Notes: generated from the sequence alone by a model not told the origin. DNA of 64,000 bases from Nipponacmea schrenckii (GCA_030562195.1 CM060201.1:19914454-19978453), one strand, 5' to 3'; positions 1 to 14,797 are shown, counted from the stretch's first letter. Program-made: numbers and translations.

Positions 1-2390
1 AGGGGCCGATAAACCCAAATCTGATTTGTCATTTCTAACGCTGTAAAGAAATAAAAGATGGTTTTGAATGAACAGAAATGCACTTTAGAAAGACTGCTTT
101 TTTAAACTTTTAATTATTATTTACTGTAGCCTTCGGCCTTTCCATTAAGGATTGAGTCATTTTTCGAACCATGTCATGTGATTTGATTCCATTCTATCCG
201 TCAAATTAATGCTCTAGTCATTTGAACAGCAACTAATATAGTAATATCAAATGAAAAAGGCAACTTGATATTAACTATAATATATTAATACAATTATGAA
301 ATTTTTTTCTCTGATATTTTTCATCGTTATAATTACAATTAATAATGGCATAATTTTCTAGACGGCTTGTCCATAAAGAGCTCCAGTTTATTTCGTATTT
401 AATTTTCTACTTTCTATACGAGTCGCTCTGGAGAGATTGTAATCAATAATAATATACATCCAGGGTCGAAACAATTGTCTTTTTTGTTGTCTTTGAAGTC
501 ATTAAAGTTTTTCATCGCAACGCTTTTGTTAAACTTCTAATTTGAATCGTTTCACCTTTACTGTAGACATTAAATAGGCGATATATTTACCAGACATTAT
601 ATTCATTTGCCTTGGATTCGCGGTCTTGGCAAGTCTTTTAATTTTTTTCTGTAAGTTTTTCAATCTTCAGTGAGTATCTGATCTTGCCATAAAAGACATA
701 TTTCCAGCTCACAACAACTGACAGTTCTTAATCCTGCATAAAAACCACACAACACGCAAAACGTAGATTTAATATAAGATAGATTGTCATCTGTAAAATT
801 AATTTCCTTTCATGTACCGTAACGTGTAGACAGTTAGTCGACCTTGACACGTAAGTTAAAAATAGAAGGTCAAATGAAAGATGATGGATATAATAAGAAT
901 TGAAACTGTTGATGTACTTTATACGTGCATTAGCTGTGTATTAATAATACTACGATGCAATAACAATTAACTAGAGAAATTAATATTATGCACTTCAAAC
1001 AAGTAAGTTCCTTTAATTCATTAATCCTAAGCTTGAAAGACAAGAAACACTGTAAATAAAAAATAAAGTGTCAAGTTTAATTTCCATATAGACTGCCGTA
1101 AAACATTTAGTTAGCATTATCCGTATATACAAATTACTAAATGGAATAAAAACTGAATTATGTTGTTTAAAGTGCTTTACATTTTTTGTGAAACAAAATT
1201 TAAAGCAAAAAATAATGTACATGTTTCCATAAAACTTAGTTATTATTATTATATTAGCAGGTTAACATTCTGCTATCACAAGAAAAAAAAAAAAAATTTA
1301 TATAGATCTAAACGATAAATTTCGCTGGTCTGCTATCAATAATTGACACCTTTTAATTTTTTTTTAGAAGTTTAAGATCACCCTAGCTAGACAACCAGAA
1401 ATACGTGTACACTTCAACTATTCTAAAGTAAACTCATGTTGCTCATATCATAGTCGAGAACTTTTTATAAGACGGACCGGATATCGAAATGTCTGTTTAG
1501 TCAAACTTTTTTAAGAAATATTGAAAATTTAAGGAAATAAGTCGGGTATAAGATACCATTAACACAAAAATTCCATCTCTCCAAATTGAATAATTTAATA
1601 GATATTCATAATTAATATAGCAATAATATGTGTCAAATTGCTGACTTCCTGTAAGGCAATTTTGTTGGTTTAGATAGTTGGGATTTAACACCACCCTGGC
1701 CATCATTATAAACAGTTAAAAGCTTCAGTTACAACAACGGGTAAGGTTGAAATATCCTCTGCGTACAAATTACCATACATTTCAGTGCCCTTAAAACACA
1801 TTTTCCAAATTCAGGCTTGCTTTTTGATAGTGGTAATTTTCCTTTAACTGAACTAAATTGATTCCTATAATGAAATAGAGCGCTTGTATGACTTCTTGCG
1901 CGTGTTCATTAGAAGGAAATAGAGTTACAATGATAAAGATTCAACCTACATTTATCCAAAGGTGAATGAAATTGTTCTTTTGGAATTCAATGTAGGTCAG
2001 TAAAAGACTAGGTTAGCTTGACATGGAGTGCAACCATTCTGAGCCACAACTAAAACAAACTAGTTGATTGATAAGATAACCTAGATACAGGTCAGGTTTT
2101 AATTTGACGATAAACAAGTGTCCGATGAAAAAAAAAACTTTCAAAAATATATTTATCCATACCACAAATTCAGAAACAAAACAAATGTTGTGAAATTTAA
2201 GAAAGAGAAATCATAAAGAAACCTTTAAACGCTTGTCATAAATAACAATCCTAAATGAAAAAGGCAAGCAGTTTGAAAATGAAGACATGAAAACAGGAAT
2301 ACTTATAAACATGAACAATAACAAAACATTTTAACTGTTAAAATAGTGTTCATTATATAAATTGAAGAGGGATATTAGAAGAAGCATTAT
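1..2390. other. AT-rich sequence without recognisable genes
   Basis: I see no exon with plausible splice sites and no conserved domain. The short open frames here are low-complexity and AT-driven. A run of about 14 A follows position 1280. Nothing else stands out before the tandem array that starts near 2391. Confidence 0.5.
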
Positions 2391-3115
2391 AGAAATACCA
2401 CTGTTAAGTGGTGCTCAATACATCAATTGTAGAGCAATATAGAAATACCACTGTTGAAATAGTGCTCAATACATCAATTGTAGAGGGATATAGAAATACC
2501 ACTGTTAAAATAGTGATCAATACATCAATTGAAGAGCGATATAGAAATACCACTGTTTAATGTGTTAATTTCAATTGTAGAGAAAATGAAATACCTGTTA
2601 AAATATGCAATACATCAATTGAAGAGGGATATAGAAATGCCACTGTTAAAATAGTTCAAAATCATTTATTGTAAAATAGAATACATGTTTAAATTGTCTA
2701 TATCATTTGAAGATAAAGGAATACCACTGTTAAAATAATTCTAAATACTTTAATTGTAGAGACAGAAATACCACTGTTAAAATAGTTCAAAATACATCAA
2801 TTGTGGAGTGATATAGAAATACCACTGTTAAAATAGTTCTAAATACTTCAATTTTAGAGACAGAAATACCACCATACATCAATGGTAGAGTGATATAAAA
2901 ATAGCACTGTTGAAATAGTGCTCAATACATTAATTGTAGAGCAATGTGGAAATACCACTGTTAAAATAGTTCAAAATACTTCAATTGTAGACAGATACAG
3001 AAATACCACTGTTAAAATAATTCTAAATACTTTAATTGTAGAGACAGAAATACCACTGTTAAAATAGTACTCAATACATCAATGGTAGAGTGATATAAAA
3101 ATAGCTCTTTCAAAA
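2391..3115. repeat. 50/51-bp minisatellite array, about 14 degenerate copies
   Basis: Each unit carries AGAAATACCACTGTT followed by AAAATAGT and ATACATCAATTGTAGAG. Unit starts at 2391, 2441, 2492 and 2543 give a period of 50-51 bp. Copies are imperfect and some have internal deletions, for example around 2640-2720 and 2870. No open frame runs through the array, so I read it as a non-coding tandem repeat. Confidence 0.88.
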
Positions 3116-3949
3116 TAGTGCAACAACAGAACCAAAATTCGTTTGTTTAATGTTTTAAGAAACGGGAAATCGAAACAACAGAGGTACAAAAAGAAGCAAA
3201 CGCAGTAACCATGCAACAAAAACATATCAATCAAATTATGAGCTGACATCATACAAAAAACTGTTATCATAAACGAATATGTTTTCCTTAGCTAAAACTT
3301 GAAATACTCCAGGATCCTGGGTATCCGCAGGTCCTCTACAAAACCTCTCATTATACGTGTAAAAGCATATCAGTGCATAAAAAACAGAGAGTGTTAGAAG
3401 TACATGTATATCAGTTTCCAGGATTAAAAGAAAAAAATGAGTGCAGAAATAATCGATCAATATCATCTATTCAAATAATAGGAGCAAAACCATACAGCAC
3501 ACTTCAAAATATGGAAACCGTTAAAAAGAAAGGAAAAGTACAAAAACATAAAAACACGGACAAAGAGCAAGCTAAATATAAAAATATAAAAATGATAAGT
3601 GAAACCCTTAATTTACAATTGAAGAACGATCAATTAACCACAAAAATAACATAGACAAGAGGCAACTTAGTTTTCAACATGTCTTGCTGTTAGGGTAAGT
3701 AGGCCCACCCATTGTAATCGCACAAACCATTACCAGTAAAGAAACAAGCGATCAAATTGTCGGAGTAAACACACAATGCGTTGATTACTAGTATATAATG
3801 GATAACTACATATTTGAAAACGCGAGTAGCACAGGAGAAGGCAAGAATTCATTTTATCATAGCTTATATCAGGTTAAAGAAAGATGTAGAAAAATGTAGA
3901 AAAACAATGATAACCAAAGGTCTGACCAGCCGTTTGGAAGAGAAACAAC

Positions 3950-4310
3950 TTCAACCTTCTATAACTTCTTCAAGAAATCTCGTTAAAAACTGTCCAATAT
4001 GCCACATGAACGTCTGGCCAATACTTAGCTTCTGTAAAACAGTTCAATATATATCAGAACCTGAAAATTTTGAACTAGTCAAAATGAAAGTAGATCCCTA
4101 CATGTTTATCAACATCCGCTTGACTGAACACAAAACCACTATTTTGTAGAATTAACCTTCCGCCTATCAAACCACTCATTATCGCTCAAAATCTGAAAGG
4201 AAGTGCAATTTCAGACATCAAATTCCAAAACTGGGAAAAAATTAGTCAAAAATGGGCATGCAATAACCCAAAAGGATGGGAGAAATAATTTCTAAAAATA
4301 GCACCATAAA
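3950..4310 (+). repeat. Dispersed repeat, copy 1 (degenerate, partly open)
   Basis: This segment matches 51945-52295 in the same orientation with many substitutions and small indels. Both contain TTCAACCTTCTA, AAATCTCGTT, ATCCGCTTGACTG, ACAAAACCACTATTTT, AACCTTCCGCC and TCAAAAATGGGCATGCAA in the same order. In this copy a 111-codon open frame (3814-4149) overlaps it; the other copy is interrupted. It looks like remnants of a mobile element whose class I cannot name. Confidence 0.7.
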
Positions 4311-5971
4311 CTGTTTTATTGGTCCTTTATACAGAGCAGTTGGAAATCGGATGGAAATTAGGCTAATAAAGATGTCTTCTCCATTGAGCAATCCCCGACA
4401 TCATTAGCCCAATCACGCATTGAATTGTAAGTCGTTAAACTCCATTAAGGTCTTCTAAATTTCAAGCTTGTAGCAGTTGAAGGGACAGTTGCCATTTATG
4501 TAAACCCATCAAAAACTAAAAAGTATGTTTCAAAATGAATGTTCATATCCCATAAACTCTCCAATGAAGTCATATACAGATCCATTGATGGAATGTTTTA
4601 ATGGTCAGAACATATTGTGAATAGAAATTATGCCGGATTATGGATGGAAAATTAAAGGTTCATTTTTAAAGATTAGAGTTGAAGTAGAGAAGAAGACAAA
4701 CACGCAGACAAACAATCATATTGAAGTGTATTGTATAGAGCTACAGCCTCTTTACATGTCAATTATAGTTGTGAAATGAAATATATTTCATTTAACTTTA
4801 CTGACAAGAAAATACAAAAATATCGTGTCATGAAATTTCTCTAATTAAGGTAAAGAAAAGACAATAACCTCACAAACATGTCATTAAAATAACAGGTCAT
4901 TGAACCAGGTATTTAAAGAGATTTGCAATAAAGCATGAATATGGAATTCATATGAATGTCCGGATATAGAAAGCAGATTTAAATTCAAATAGTATTAATA
5001 GGGAATTGAGTGTATGTAGGCTACTAATTTTATTAAAATACTCAGCTAAACAATTTGTTCTTACCAGGTAGATTATTTCGTTTAATCTTACCATTATTAG
5101 AAGTCGATTCTGGCAAGTTACACTGTTAAACTGTTGCATTATAGTGACCGAACGAAGACCGGTTTCTCCTACTGTACGAAGGCAGACTGCTTCCCCCTAT
5201 AATGAGCATAGTTTGAGACCTGACAACCGATCATATTAATTCTGGTCAATCAAATCCATGCATGCGCAGTTAAGTAGTTTTCCGCCTTTTTTTGAGTCAA
5301 CACCGCCATATTCATTATCGTCATTCATGTAAGTGTATAGAGCGTTTAATCCATTTTTCATGTAACCATTTGTATAAAGCCATAATCCCCACATAGTGCG
5401 ATTTACCCTTCCACCCCTTACATGTTTGTAAATGAAAAAACCCCCCCCCGGCATTTAGCCTATGAACCTCCTTTAAATAAAATATTAGATTATCGGCCTT
5501 GATGATGACGCGACAGAAGGCAACAACTGTGCTCGAAGGCGGTCGATGAGAATGGTCGGAATGAAATTTATGTATCCATTAACATCGTCTGCATTTTGTA
5601 CCATCGAAATAAAATAGTTACAGAGAAACATCCACTTTCATTTTGTTCTACCATCATGTTTTATATCCGCTGGAAATACGTGGTGTTGAACAAACAGTTC
5701 TGGTTTAACAGTAATTCTACCCCTTAGAATGGACATAACATTGTATGTTTCAAACTTTGCCAATGAGAGTCTTATATTTATGACATGACTTAAGAAGAGA
5801 ACCTATTCACGATAATTCCATGTAATTATTGAAAAACGCTGCTTTTATGGATGATAGGATTCTGTGTGTATATTTATGACACTAAGTGTGTCAACTGGTT
5901 ATCAAAGACTCATTTTGATCATTCCAAGAAGAGATAAGGACGCAATCCTAGTGAAAGACTATTGTTCCCCT

Positions 5972-6039
5972 TGTTACTAAAGCAACGTTTGGATATATAC
6001 ATGAACCAATGTATATGTCCAAACGTTGCATTAGGAACA
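5972..6039. repeat. 31-bp near-perfect inverted repeat with 6-nt loop
   Basis: The left arm 5972-6002 and right arm 6009-6039 pair over 31 positions. Two are mismatches, and one more is G-U on the plus-strand transcript. The core pairs AGCAACGTTTGGA with its complement. The loop is GAACCA. The stability is unusual for this AT-rich background. It could be a small palindromic element or a structured RNA; no sequence match to a known RNA family is claimed. Confidence 0.75.
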
Positions 6040-8892
6040 TGTTTGTTCTCACAGATTGAACGCACTGATTACCTGGTTGTAATTATGTAAAATTATGTTA
6101 TACAGTTATCGAAAACATGAAAACACAACCTGAACTCTAATTTATATCTCTGTGTAGCTAAAATCATCCACACAACCTGTTGGATACCTGTATAAACACT
6201 ATCAAATTCAACAAATTTGTTCACTTCTGATTAGGTTTTATGAAGCTTAGGTTTCTTAAGCCTTTACCACAAACCTTTAGTTCCTATTTGAAAAATCTGT
6301 ATTTTAAAAGGGTATGTACTAAAAAAATATACATTTCTAACCTCTGTTTATCGTTACTTCTAAAACTTCAAAGATATATTGTTGTGCTCTGTGCAGATTA
6401 TATCCCAGTCAATTCTCAGCTCTTAGTCATACACTGAAGTTAATCAATTCATAACCCAAATATCTAGAGCAAATTGACATGCCATTCTTTACCATGGACC
6501 AACATTTTATCAGCATATGATCTAAAATAACATTTATTGCATAACTGTCAATAGACGGCTGTGAAATACAGTTAGGGTTATTTAATTTATAGAAGTAAAG
6601 GTTGTAACATTGCGGTTAAGCGATGCCAAGAAATCACAGGTACTATTATGTTAGCATTTCAAACGGGAGAATTATGAATATTGCGCTAAAGAACATTAAT
6701 TGTATAATTGGAAAGGTGAAAAGAATATTACAAAAGGAAGAAGGGGTAGTCTTCTATGAACTTAGATTTTTAATTAGGCAAGGTTGAATATTTCTATTAT
6801 AAATCCTATGAATTTGAAATATGAATAAGTGAAATAGTTCAATAAATTATGATTTATTGATATTATTATCATGATAATAGATAAACAGTTAAAACTTCAT
6901 AATTATATCTTACGATAATACCAAGGTTCAACAGTCCCTATATTGTATTTAAACCACTGGATTTCAGACAACAGACGCGATGTTCACACTGACGGTTTAT
7001 CGGACTAAAGTATAATAACCCCTCAACCTGTGTCAATACTATCATTGGCTATTCTGATGAAATAGCAGAATTTGAGAAAGTGGGTTATAAAAAGTATAGG
7101 TAATTGACTACTCTCTTTATCACGATAAGAGATAGCCTAGTGTAACCCTCTTCTTCAGATAAGCCGCTATAGATCCTTGACTATTTCAGTAAGAATTGCT
7201 ATTAAAGTAAAACCTTCGTGTAATTTAGTCCATGGGTCGGTGTGTTTTGCATTTTACGTATGTACTTAATACCACTGTTTTACTAAAATATCTCTATTTG
7301 CAACTGCCCATTTACGTTTTATTACAGAGAGCAAATATTAAATGTGAAATACAAAAGGGGATGCCGTATAATCTATAAAAATACATTAGCATTAGCAATG
7401 ACGGTGGATTGTATATAACGGTAAAAATTTCTAAACACTTTAGTGACTGTTCATCCAACCGGCCGAGTATAATCTATTCGACTGTTGGCATAACACATTT
7501 TATGTGTCATGTTTTCATAAATTTTATGACACGTAGGTCTATATTTAACTAAGAAATAATTGAAAAAGCCTTAGAATTTCTTAGTTTATAAGATTATTGA
7601 TTAGTTTTAAATATTTATTAAATTATTATATTATGTTTTATAAAAATGACACAAGGTAAGTTCATTGATGGCAATTTTTTCTTTATCATGCTAAGAGGTT
7701 GTTTATATTTAATGATTTACAAAGGGAATGTTGTCAAATTTATTGCTTGGCCATTATAAATGTAATAGAAGAAAGGTCGCCTTTATCTATAACGTATTAA
7801 AAAATTGTTTATTGTGTTCTATGTTGACGAGTTATGTTGAACACGACCTCCGTCACGTAAATATAGGCGATTGGGTAGCTGTCCTTAAACTAAGCCACGT
7901 AATATGTTAACTTTACCTTTTATTGTTAAAGAGATTTAATAGAGATATTCAAAAAAAATAAACAAATTACATGTACATGGAAATGATATGAATGGAGTTT
8001 GACGAACTTTATTGGCTTTTGAGAGAAATTTGCCAGTCGATTGTTGCAGAATCTTTAAATTGCACAGCCTTTTAGCACATTGTTCAATCCGAACGAATAA
8101 ATGTCCATGTCAGCCCTCGCACCGGCATCACTAGATTGAAAGAATAAACGATTTGTGGCCTAATGGATCTTCCAATTGAGGATGAGATAAACCATTTGTT
8201 CAACTATACATGCAAAGAATATTTTGGACATATATTTCGACGGAACGTCATCTGGTATGGCTTTTTTTCTACTCGTCATTTTTCCTTACAACATTTGCCA
8301 TATGAGATCATTCTGTTTCTTGACATACTAGGACATCACCAAAATGGGAATATCCTTCATGTATACATGGAATCTACCCTACCCCCGTTGAAATCTTTGT
8401 AATATCATATATATGTATATAAAGAATGTATATGGAAGTTACTGAGGATTCCTAGCATTTTCAAGAGGACACCATTCAATATTCTATACCCTCTAACTAA
8501 TCACTGCCAGTATAGCTTGTATAGTAATTTCCCTGAAGGTATTCACGGTTTTCTATCTAAGTTAAGTCTCATGCCTTAGTTTCAGCTGTTATCTAAGAAC
8601 CAATAATATCTCAGACTAGAACTGGTGATAGTCTCGTGGCAGCGATCCAAGAACTTGTTAAATTGTAATTGACAATCCACGAACTAGTTGCCTGTAGGGG
8701 CATGTGGTGTACCTGTCTGAACATCATGCCAGTTCATTCAAAAAAACAGGATTGCGACGTGAATGAGATAATTAGATAAAGATTATTACATTTGGCTGGA
8801 ATTTTGAAGAGGTTATTTTACTGAGGGCGTTATTTGATTATTTAAAGGTACACTACAGCTTCAGAAAAATATCACTGATTCTCTCATTTGTT

Positions 8893-9025
8893 CTTTTAAA
8901 ATGGCGTGGTGTACTCTTCTAGGGTATCAGTAGGTTACCCAAGAAGCCTTCAATATGATTTCCTTCAACTCGGTCTCTCCCTATCAGTGATGCAGGTCGG
9001 AGGATCTGACGTGGAAAAGGTGTCT
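8893..9025 (+). mobile_element. SINE fragment (central domain), plus orientation
   Basis: The stretch around 8970-9010 contains CCCTATCAGTGATGCAGGT followed by GGATCTGACGTGG. This parallels the central block CCCCTTGTCAGTGATGCAGGT then GGGCTGATATGG of the fuller SINE copy at 30464-30796, read on its minus strand. The tRNA-like head and the tail are not clearly preserved, so this is a degraded partial copy. Confidence 0.55.
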
Positions 9026-11059
9026 TATAGTTTGGATGGGGTAGTAAACCCATAAGCACATTAACGTTCTTAAATAAACAGCAGGTGACACCACATCTAT
9101 GATGAACGTATCACTTTCATTATCGAGTTTAAACGATTTACAGCCCTATTTCCCTATTCCGTTAGAAAGAAAACTCGACTCTAAATTACATTCACTTCTG
9201 GTCTTTTTTATCAGTTTATTTTCCATAGAGACTGGGAAGTATTTCCAATTGGAATTAAATTGGATTTTATATTTTAGTTTTATATACATGTAAATATAAA
9301 CATATTTTACAGAATAGAGCCAATAGAGCTAAAACTCATCATTCAAGGTCGGAATGTTTGGGATTTTGGTGGCTACCAGATCTTATGGATAGTTTTGGAA
9401 CGATAATAGGTCGTCATCTGGTCATAACCCCATAATAATATGATATATGCGATTTTCGGCGCTGTTTCCGCCTTTTGGAAAAGAACTTCATGTATAAAGA
9501 AATAGAAATCAAAATGCCTAATATGATGTATTTATTAAGGGAATTGTGCAATCTTAGTAAATTTCTAGTACTTCTGAAGACTTTATATATATTCAAGACC
9601 AAATCAACCGGGGAATTCCCCTTTAATTGTAACTAATAAGTCAGTAATGAGATAGACAGTAATAGATGTACAGAGTGGGTGGTAGTAATTTGTGACTTGT
9701 GATATCATTCTTTAATTCCCTATATATTTAGCTGACTAACCATCAAGAATTACAAGCTATATGTGTACATTATTATAGGACTTACACCACCAATACATTT
9801 TATACTAATGATTGACGAATGTATAGTCAGTATTTTCAGAAGTCATCTTCCTTCCTTTTTACATTTTGGAGTAATGCATGTCTATTTTTGTCTAAATTTG
9901 GATTTTGATTTCTGAAATTCAATTTTTTTCCCCAGATGATCAGAGTTGTACATGTGGAAGGATTAGGATAGAAATAGATTTGTGTGCAGTGACAGTCAAG
10001 CTGGTGTTGATAAAATGTAGCTGCCTACTTTTAGTCTTTTATCTTGACTAGCTGAAGATTTTTATGGTCATGATATATTGAATTTTTCCCTCGAAACTTA
10101 CAGGTTTTCATGTGACATGTTGACAAGTTTCCAACGAAATTTCTGAAAAAAAAGTTATAGAAAGTGATTTAACATGGAAACAGATGGCCAATGACTTGGC
10201 GAACTTTGTCAATATGTATATACCATTACAATTTCTCATTTCACCTCTGTGCACTTTATTCCTGTACTAGCATACTAGTAGTAATGAACTCGTCAGAATT
10301 ATGTCCAATACACAAGGACATGGTCCTGTCTAACATTCAGACCATTGTGCGAATTCAATAAACAGAACACAAATATTTTGATGCAAATTTCAGTGCTGTA
10401 AGCTTTTTTATTTATTGTTTACTCATCGATTTCCATGTTTCGTTGGAATACCGTTCCTTCGGGATGAATAGGGAGTAGTAAGTTATGGGATTGCTGTTTT
10501 CTTTCAAGAGCCAATAGATAGCAAATAGTTAGGTAAGTTACAAAAGGAACTGTAGTATTTGTTCCTGTCTACAAGGGTTAGGGTTCGAGGAATCGAAAAA
10601 GGTTCAGATGACTTTAAACAGTCGTATAGCTTTATAGCACCAACGGTTATAGATAGATAGCCAATTTGTCAAGATTTATTATTAAGCAGTGTAGATTAGA
10701 CCCAATCTTTGATAGTGTTTTCACGGCGTAGATTTAATTCCCTTGATAGATTGGAATAAATCGCTTTTTAAAGAAGTGTGTCTTAAAAAAATTCCCCTAT
10801 AAATGGCAAGATGTTGAAAAGCTCATATATTATTCAAACAGACGGTTCAACTTTCTGTACTGGGAATTGATAAGGATGATTGTGAATGAAGGAAATCTTT
10901 TAATCCTGTACCATGTCTACATGAACAATGAGTTAAACTCTATTACAAGACTGTCGTCTTTCAGTCTTCTGGTAGACTAATTTATCTATGGAGCTTCTAA
11001 TCCTTAATCCACTGGAAATTAAAATCAGATACACATATCTGTGTTAAAGATGGTTTACC

Positions 11060-11078
11060 CATATATATATATATATTC
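11060..11078. repeat. (AT)n microsatellite
   Basis: A short uninterrupted AT dinucleotide run in otherwise unique sequence. Confidence 0.8.
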
Positions 11079-14000
11079 GATAATTGGACCGCTAATATTT
11101 CTATCAATCGAAATTAGAGATGTTCTTATGATAGGGAAAAAAACTTGTCACACAAGTCCCTTATTACGATAAGAATTTCCTGGTTCGGTCCGAACAGAAA
11201 ACATAATTTAATCTCTTTTTCAATTACTTAGAGCGTGCCAAAAAAATGTTGCGTAGTCGTTCTTAAATATGCACGCATGTCATCTTCGTTACATGGGTTC
11301 CCGAAGTTTTTCCTCGCTTATTAACGTAAGAATACGTGCTTTATTCATAAGTAACTCCGATTAATCAATTAGTAAGCTTGATTTGACCCTAAACAGTAGG
11401 AGAATCCAACTTTAAGTCCTCGGTTGAAATGAATTTTATAATGCACTAAAACTGAATTTATAAAGGGGAACTCCTTTTCAAAGGCTTTTTTTGTTATGTT
11501 GTGGCTGCTAATCTGCAATAAGCCGACAAAATACTTATACATGTAATGATTATTTAGCATGGCGTTTTAGATCGAATTCTGAACATGGAGTATTAGAATA
11601 ACGACGGATTTGTAATTGACATCACCTAAAGATTGTTGAATTGAATTTTAACTGACCGAGGCAAATTATCTCACACTTTCCGGTTTATTTCAGGAAATAA
11701 AATTGTGCTGACGTCAGCAAGTCAGATTCAGAAAAATAATTAATAATAACATATAACAAGAAGATAATTATCACTAGCAAAAAAATAGTCCGAATGAGTC
11801 TGTTTTTACTCTTTAATTCTGATATGGATTTTCATCTAAGATGCCCTACACTTTGAGAAATGAAATGAAATTATTGTTTATTATTGTTATCGGTTAGCCT
11901 TATTAGACAGCGTGCGATGCAGGAAATCTTGTGAGGACAGAAGAATTAGCCTACACGTGTTTTGTCTTTATCGAAGCAAATAATTAATATTTTAAATTAG
12001 GAGTAAAGGTGTAGCGAAAAAACAGTCACAGAATTTAATAAGGATAAAATGTTGTAAATTTGGAATAAATCTAAGGGAGACCGAATTTTTATCCTTATCA
12101 ACCCATAGAATCAAGCATATAGGAGAACCTTTTGGAATTATACCTCCAATAGTCATATTACATTAATCTCCAAAGATTGCAAAAGCAGCGATTTGATTGG
12201 ATTGTACACTAACATCAGCCAATAAGAGGCCTCGTCAAATATTCTGTAAACTGTTAGATTCCATTTCATGAATGACTCCATTCGCTGGTGTGCTACCCGA
12301 TCAAATCTCTGCATTCTGTGATACAAGAAAGTATCATGGTATTAGCGTCAAAATACAATCTGAAGGTCGAAATAGCTTCACATTGTCCTATAGAGCTACC
12401 CTTCCCCCCTTAAAAGGGCCAAGGCTATATCTTATGTCTTCTGTGTGCGTCATACTCTTTAATAGCGCCAAACATACTTGTATATAGCAGGACCCTTTGA
12501 TGTCAGTATTTCGGATTATGGAAGCACTAGTTGTAAGACGAAGTTTAATGTATTGTTTAACTCACAATATCCTATAGTCTATGGATGAAACAAGACAAGC
12601 TCTTGTTAAATAGAATAATCTTCCATATTCATCAGTAAAACATTGGGAGATGTGAATGTTTGGTTTGAATTTGGCCTATAGACGTTTAGTTGTACCTGTG
12701 GGTAACCGGCCAAAAGCGACAACATAGAATCATCTTAAAGGAATACTCAATGAAGTCAATAAGAGTAGGCCTACATATTGATCAGTTCGGCTTACCACTT
12801 GCCATACCAAAAAAAAACATCCCAACATGTCTCCACTGAACTATGAAATTATTGAAAAAGGCTTTTAAGCGTGTTTCAAAATTACTTAGTTTAAAGGGGC
12901 CGAGGCTTGATTTGTTTCGGACAATCATCCGACAGCCTCAAACACATGAAATCTTTTGCTTAGCTAATCAGAAATAGCTAATCAGAGCTTACCTTTGAAA
13001 TTTGAGCCTTCAAATCCATGTGTATCCATAATTATCCGTGTTTGAAAAATCATAACGTCTTAAGAAATTACAAATGGTTCGTCTTGATAATCAAAGAGTT
13101 ATCAATAGCGGTCATCTATATAAATAGACTACAACGCATTTTCAATTGTAGACTTTGTCAACAGGACACACAATTTTCAGACTGACTGGAGACCAGCCGC
13201 GTACAGAACGGAAAAAAAATGAAAAGTGAATTTTTTTGTTTGAGGTAAATTTCAATTGCGATTTTCTTAGAGCTTGAGTATTTCTGAGGACTGTTTGATA
13301 GATTGTAACATAGTTTATTATACTATATGATAGTCGTGTAATGCAACTTGAAATCATCCAGATGGATAATCCGAGAAAGATCAATGCCGAAGGTTTGGCC
13401 AAAGACCAATTTAGTGTGAATCTAAATTGTTATGCCTGTAAAATAAATTTGTTTCTTTCTTTCTTCCTTTCCTCCTGCCTATAGTCGCTTATTGCAGGTG
13501 GGCTTTTAATAAAGATGGTAAACAGGATATACTATACATGTATTTCGACCGATCATATAGCTATTTTTTGTCCATATTCGTTATCGTCCTGAAAATGAGT
13601 ATTAATTTGCAGTTTGGTTTTCGTGTTATTTCTTTGGTATGGCCAAACAATTTAGTGAAAAACTGCTTTTAGTTTAATTCGGTGCTAATTGCTTATCCAT
13701 ATTTATCCTCTTGTCGGTTATTCTCGTGCCACACCAAATATATTCGAAATTGTTATTTCCGTTGCAAGCACGTTTTTAGTGTTAGTACACGTGGAAAAGA
13801 CTTTCAAGATAACTTTCAAACCGAGATGATTCTGGACAACATGGATGGGTTCAAATACAGGCCTGTAGTCAAAATTGATTTTTTTTAAAGGAGCAAGTAA
13901 TATATCCAGAATAACAACGGGGTGGGTGAGATAATCAAATTGGCCGGTTGTCAGAATTTTTTTTTTCTGGGGGCAATCCGCAAGCACCCTGTGACTCCCG

Positions 14001-14693
14001 GTAGCTTAGGTCATGTTAATATGTCGACGGTTCGCTCCGAAAACTATTTCTGCTGAATATGGTCAAGCAAATCCCGTTTCGGAGACAAAAGTGCCATTGA
14101 TCATAACGATAGCGAACGTGCTTCATAATACGGTTGATAGTGGCTCTATATCAGAGAATTTTGAATACTTCTGTTAGAATGGATCAAATCACAGGTCGCC
14201 AACCTCCAGTTCTTTATTCAGATGAATGCATCCGTATATAACAATGATAAATAGGAAGCTTAAAGAGACATCGTCATCCGTTTTACCAATCAAATCTAAG
14301 TCTCAGAAACGGTAAGTGTACAGAATTATTCGCGGTTGATAGTTCTTTTCCTGATACTAAGGCACAGAAGAGAAATAGGGAGTTACAGTGGGTATATTTG
14401 AACGAATAATGCGATTTCCACGGATATTAAGTAATTCTGAAGACTATTTACCTATATTTAAACTCTAAATAAACCGATGAAAATGGTAAATTATGACCTT
14501 TAAAGCCCCTCTCTTAAAAGTTTTGAAGGCAACATCGGGTTCTTTGTGTAGATGTATTGAACAATGTAATAATCTATTCCATTAACTTACAAGAAGAATA
14601 AAAGTTTAATACCACCAACAAAATAACAACTAACATGATATGGATTGTAATTTAAATAGCCAGTTCCCATTGAACCAATAACAATTTTATAAA

Positions 14694-14699
14694 TTTAAT
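14694..14699 (-). promoter_or_regulatory. Candidate polyadenylation hexamer for SPATA22
   Basis: ATTAAA on the minus strand lies about 100 bases beyond the SPATA22 stop codon at 14800-14798. No AATAAA is obvious between the stop and this point. AT-rich sequence makes chance hexamers common, so this is only a candidate. Confidence 0.25.
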
Positions 14700-14797
14700 A
14701 AAAAAAAATTACAAGAGTTCCGTTGCTCTATAGATGAAGTTTAAATATACGCCAATCCAATTGTTATATATTATATATTATGGATGTATTGATTATT

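Larger units (their letters stand above)
3116..14797. other. Long gene-poor stretch upstream of the SPATA22 3' end
   Basis: No exon chain or conserved domain could be recognised on either strand. The open frames are short and their translations are Ile/Asn/Lys/Phe-rich. Identifiable items are listed separately: a degraded dispersed repeat near 3950-4310, a hairpin at 5972-6039, a SINE fragment near 8893-9025 and an (AT)n microsatellite at about 11060-11078. A run of nine C lies at 5441-5449. Confidence 0.45.

Noticed and set aside
1013..14000. Many 60-90-codon open frames in the first 14 kb
   Set aside because: Their composition is AT-driven, and they show no splice logic, motif or start context; chance frames are expected at this density.
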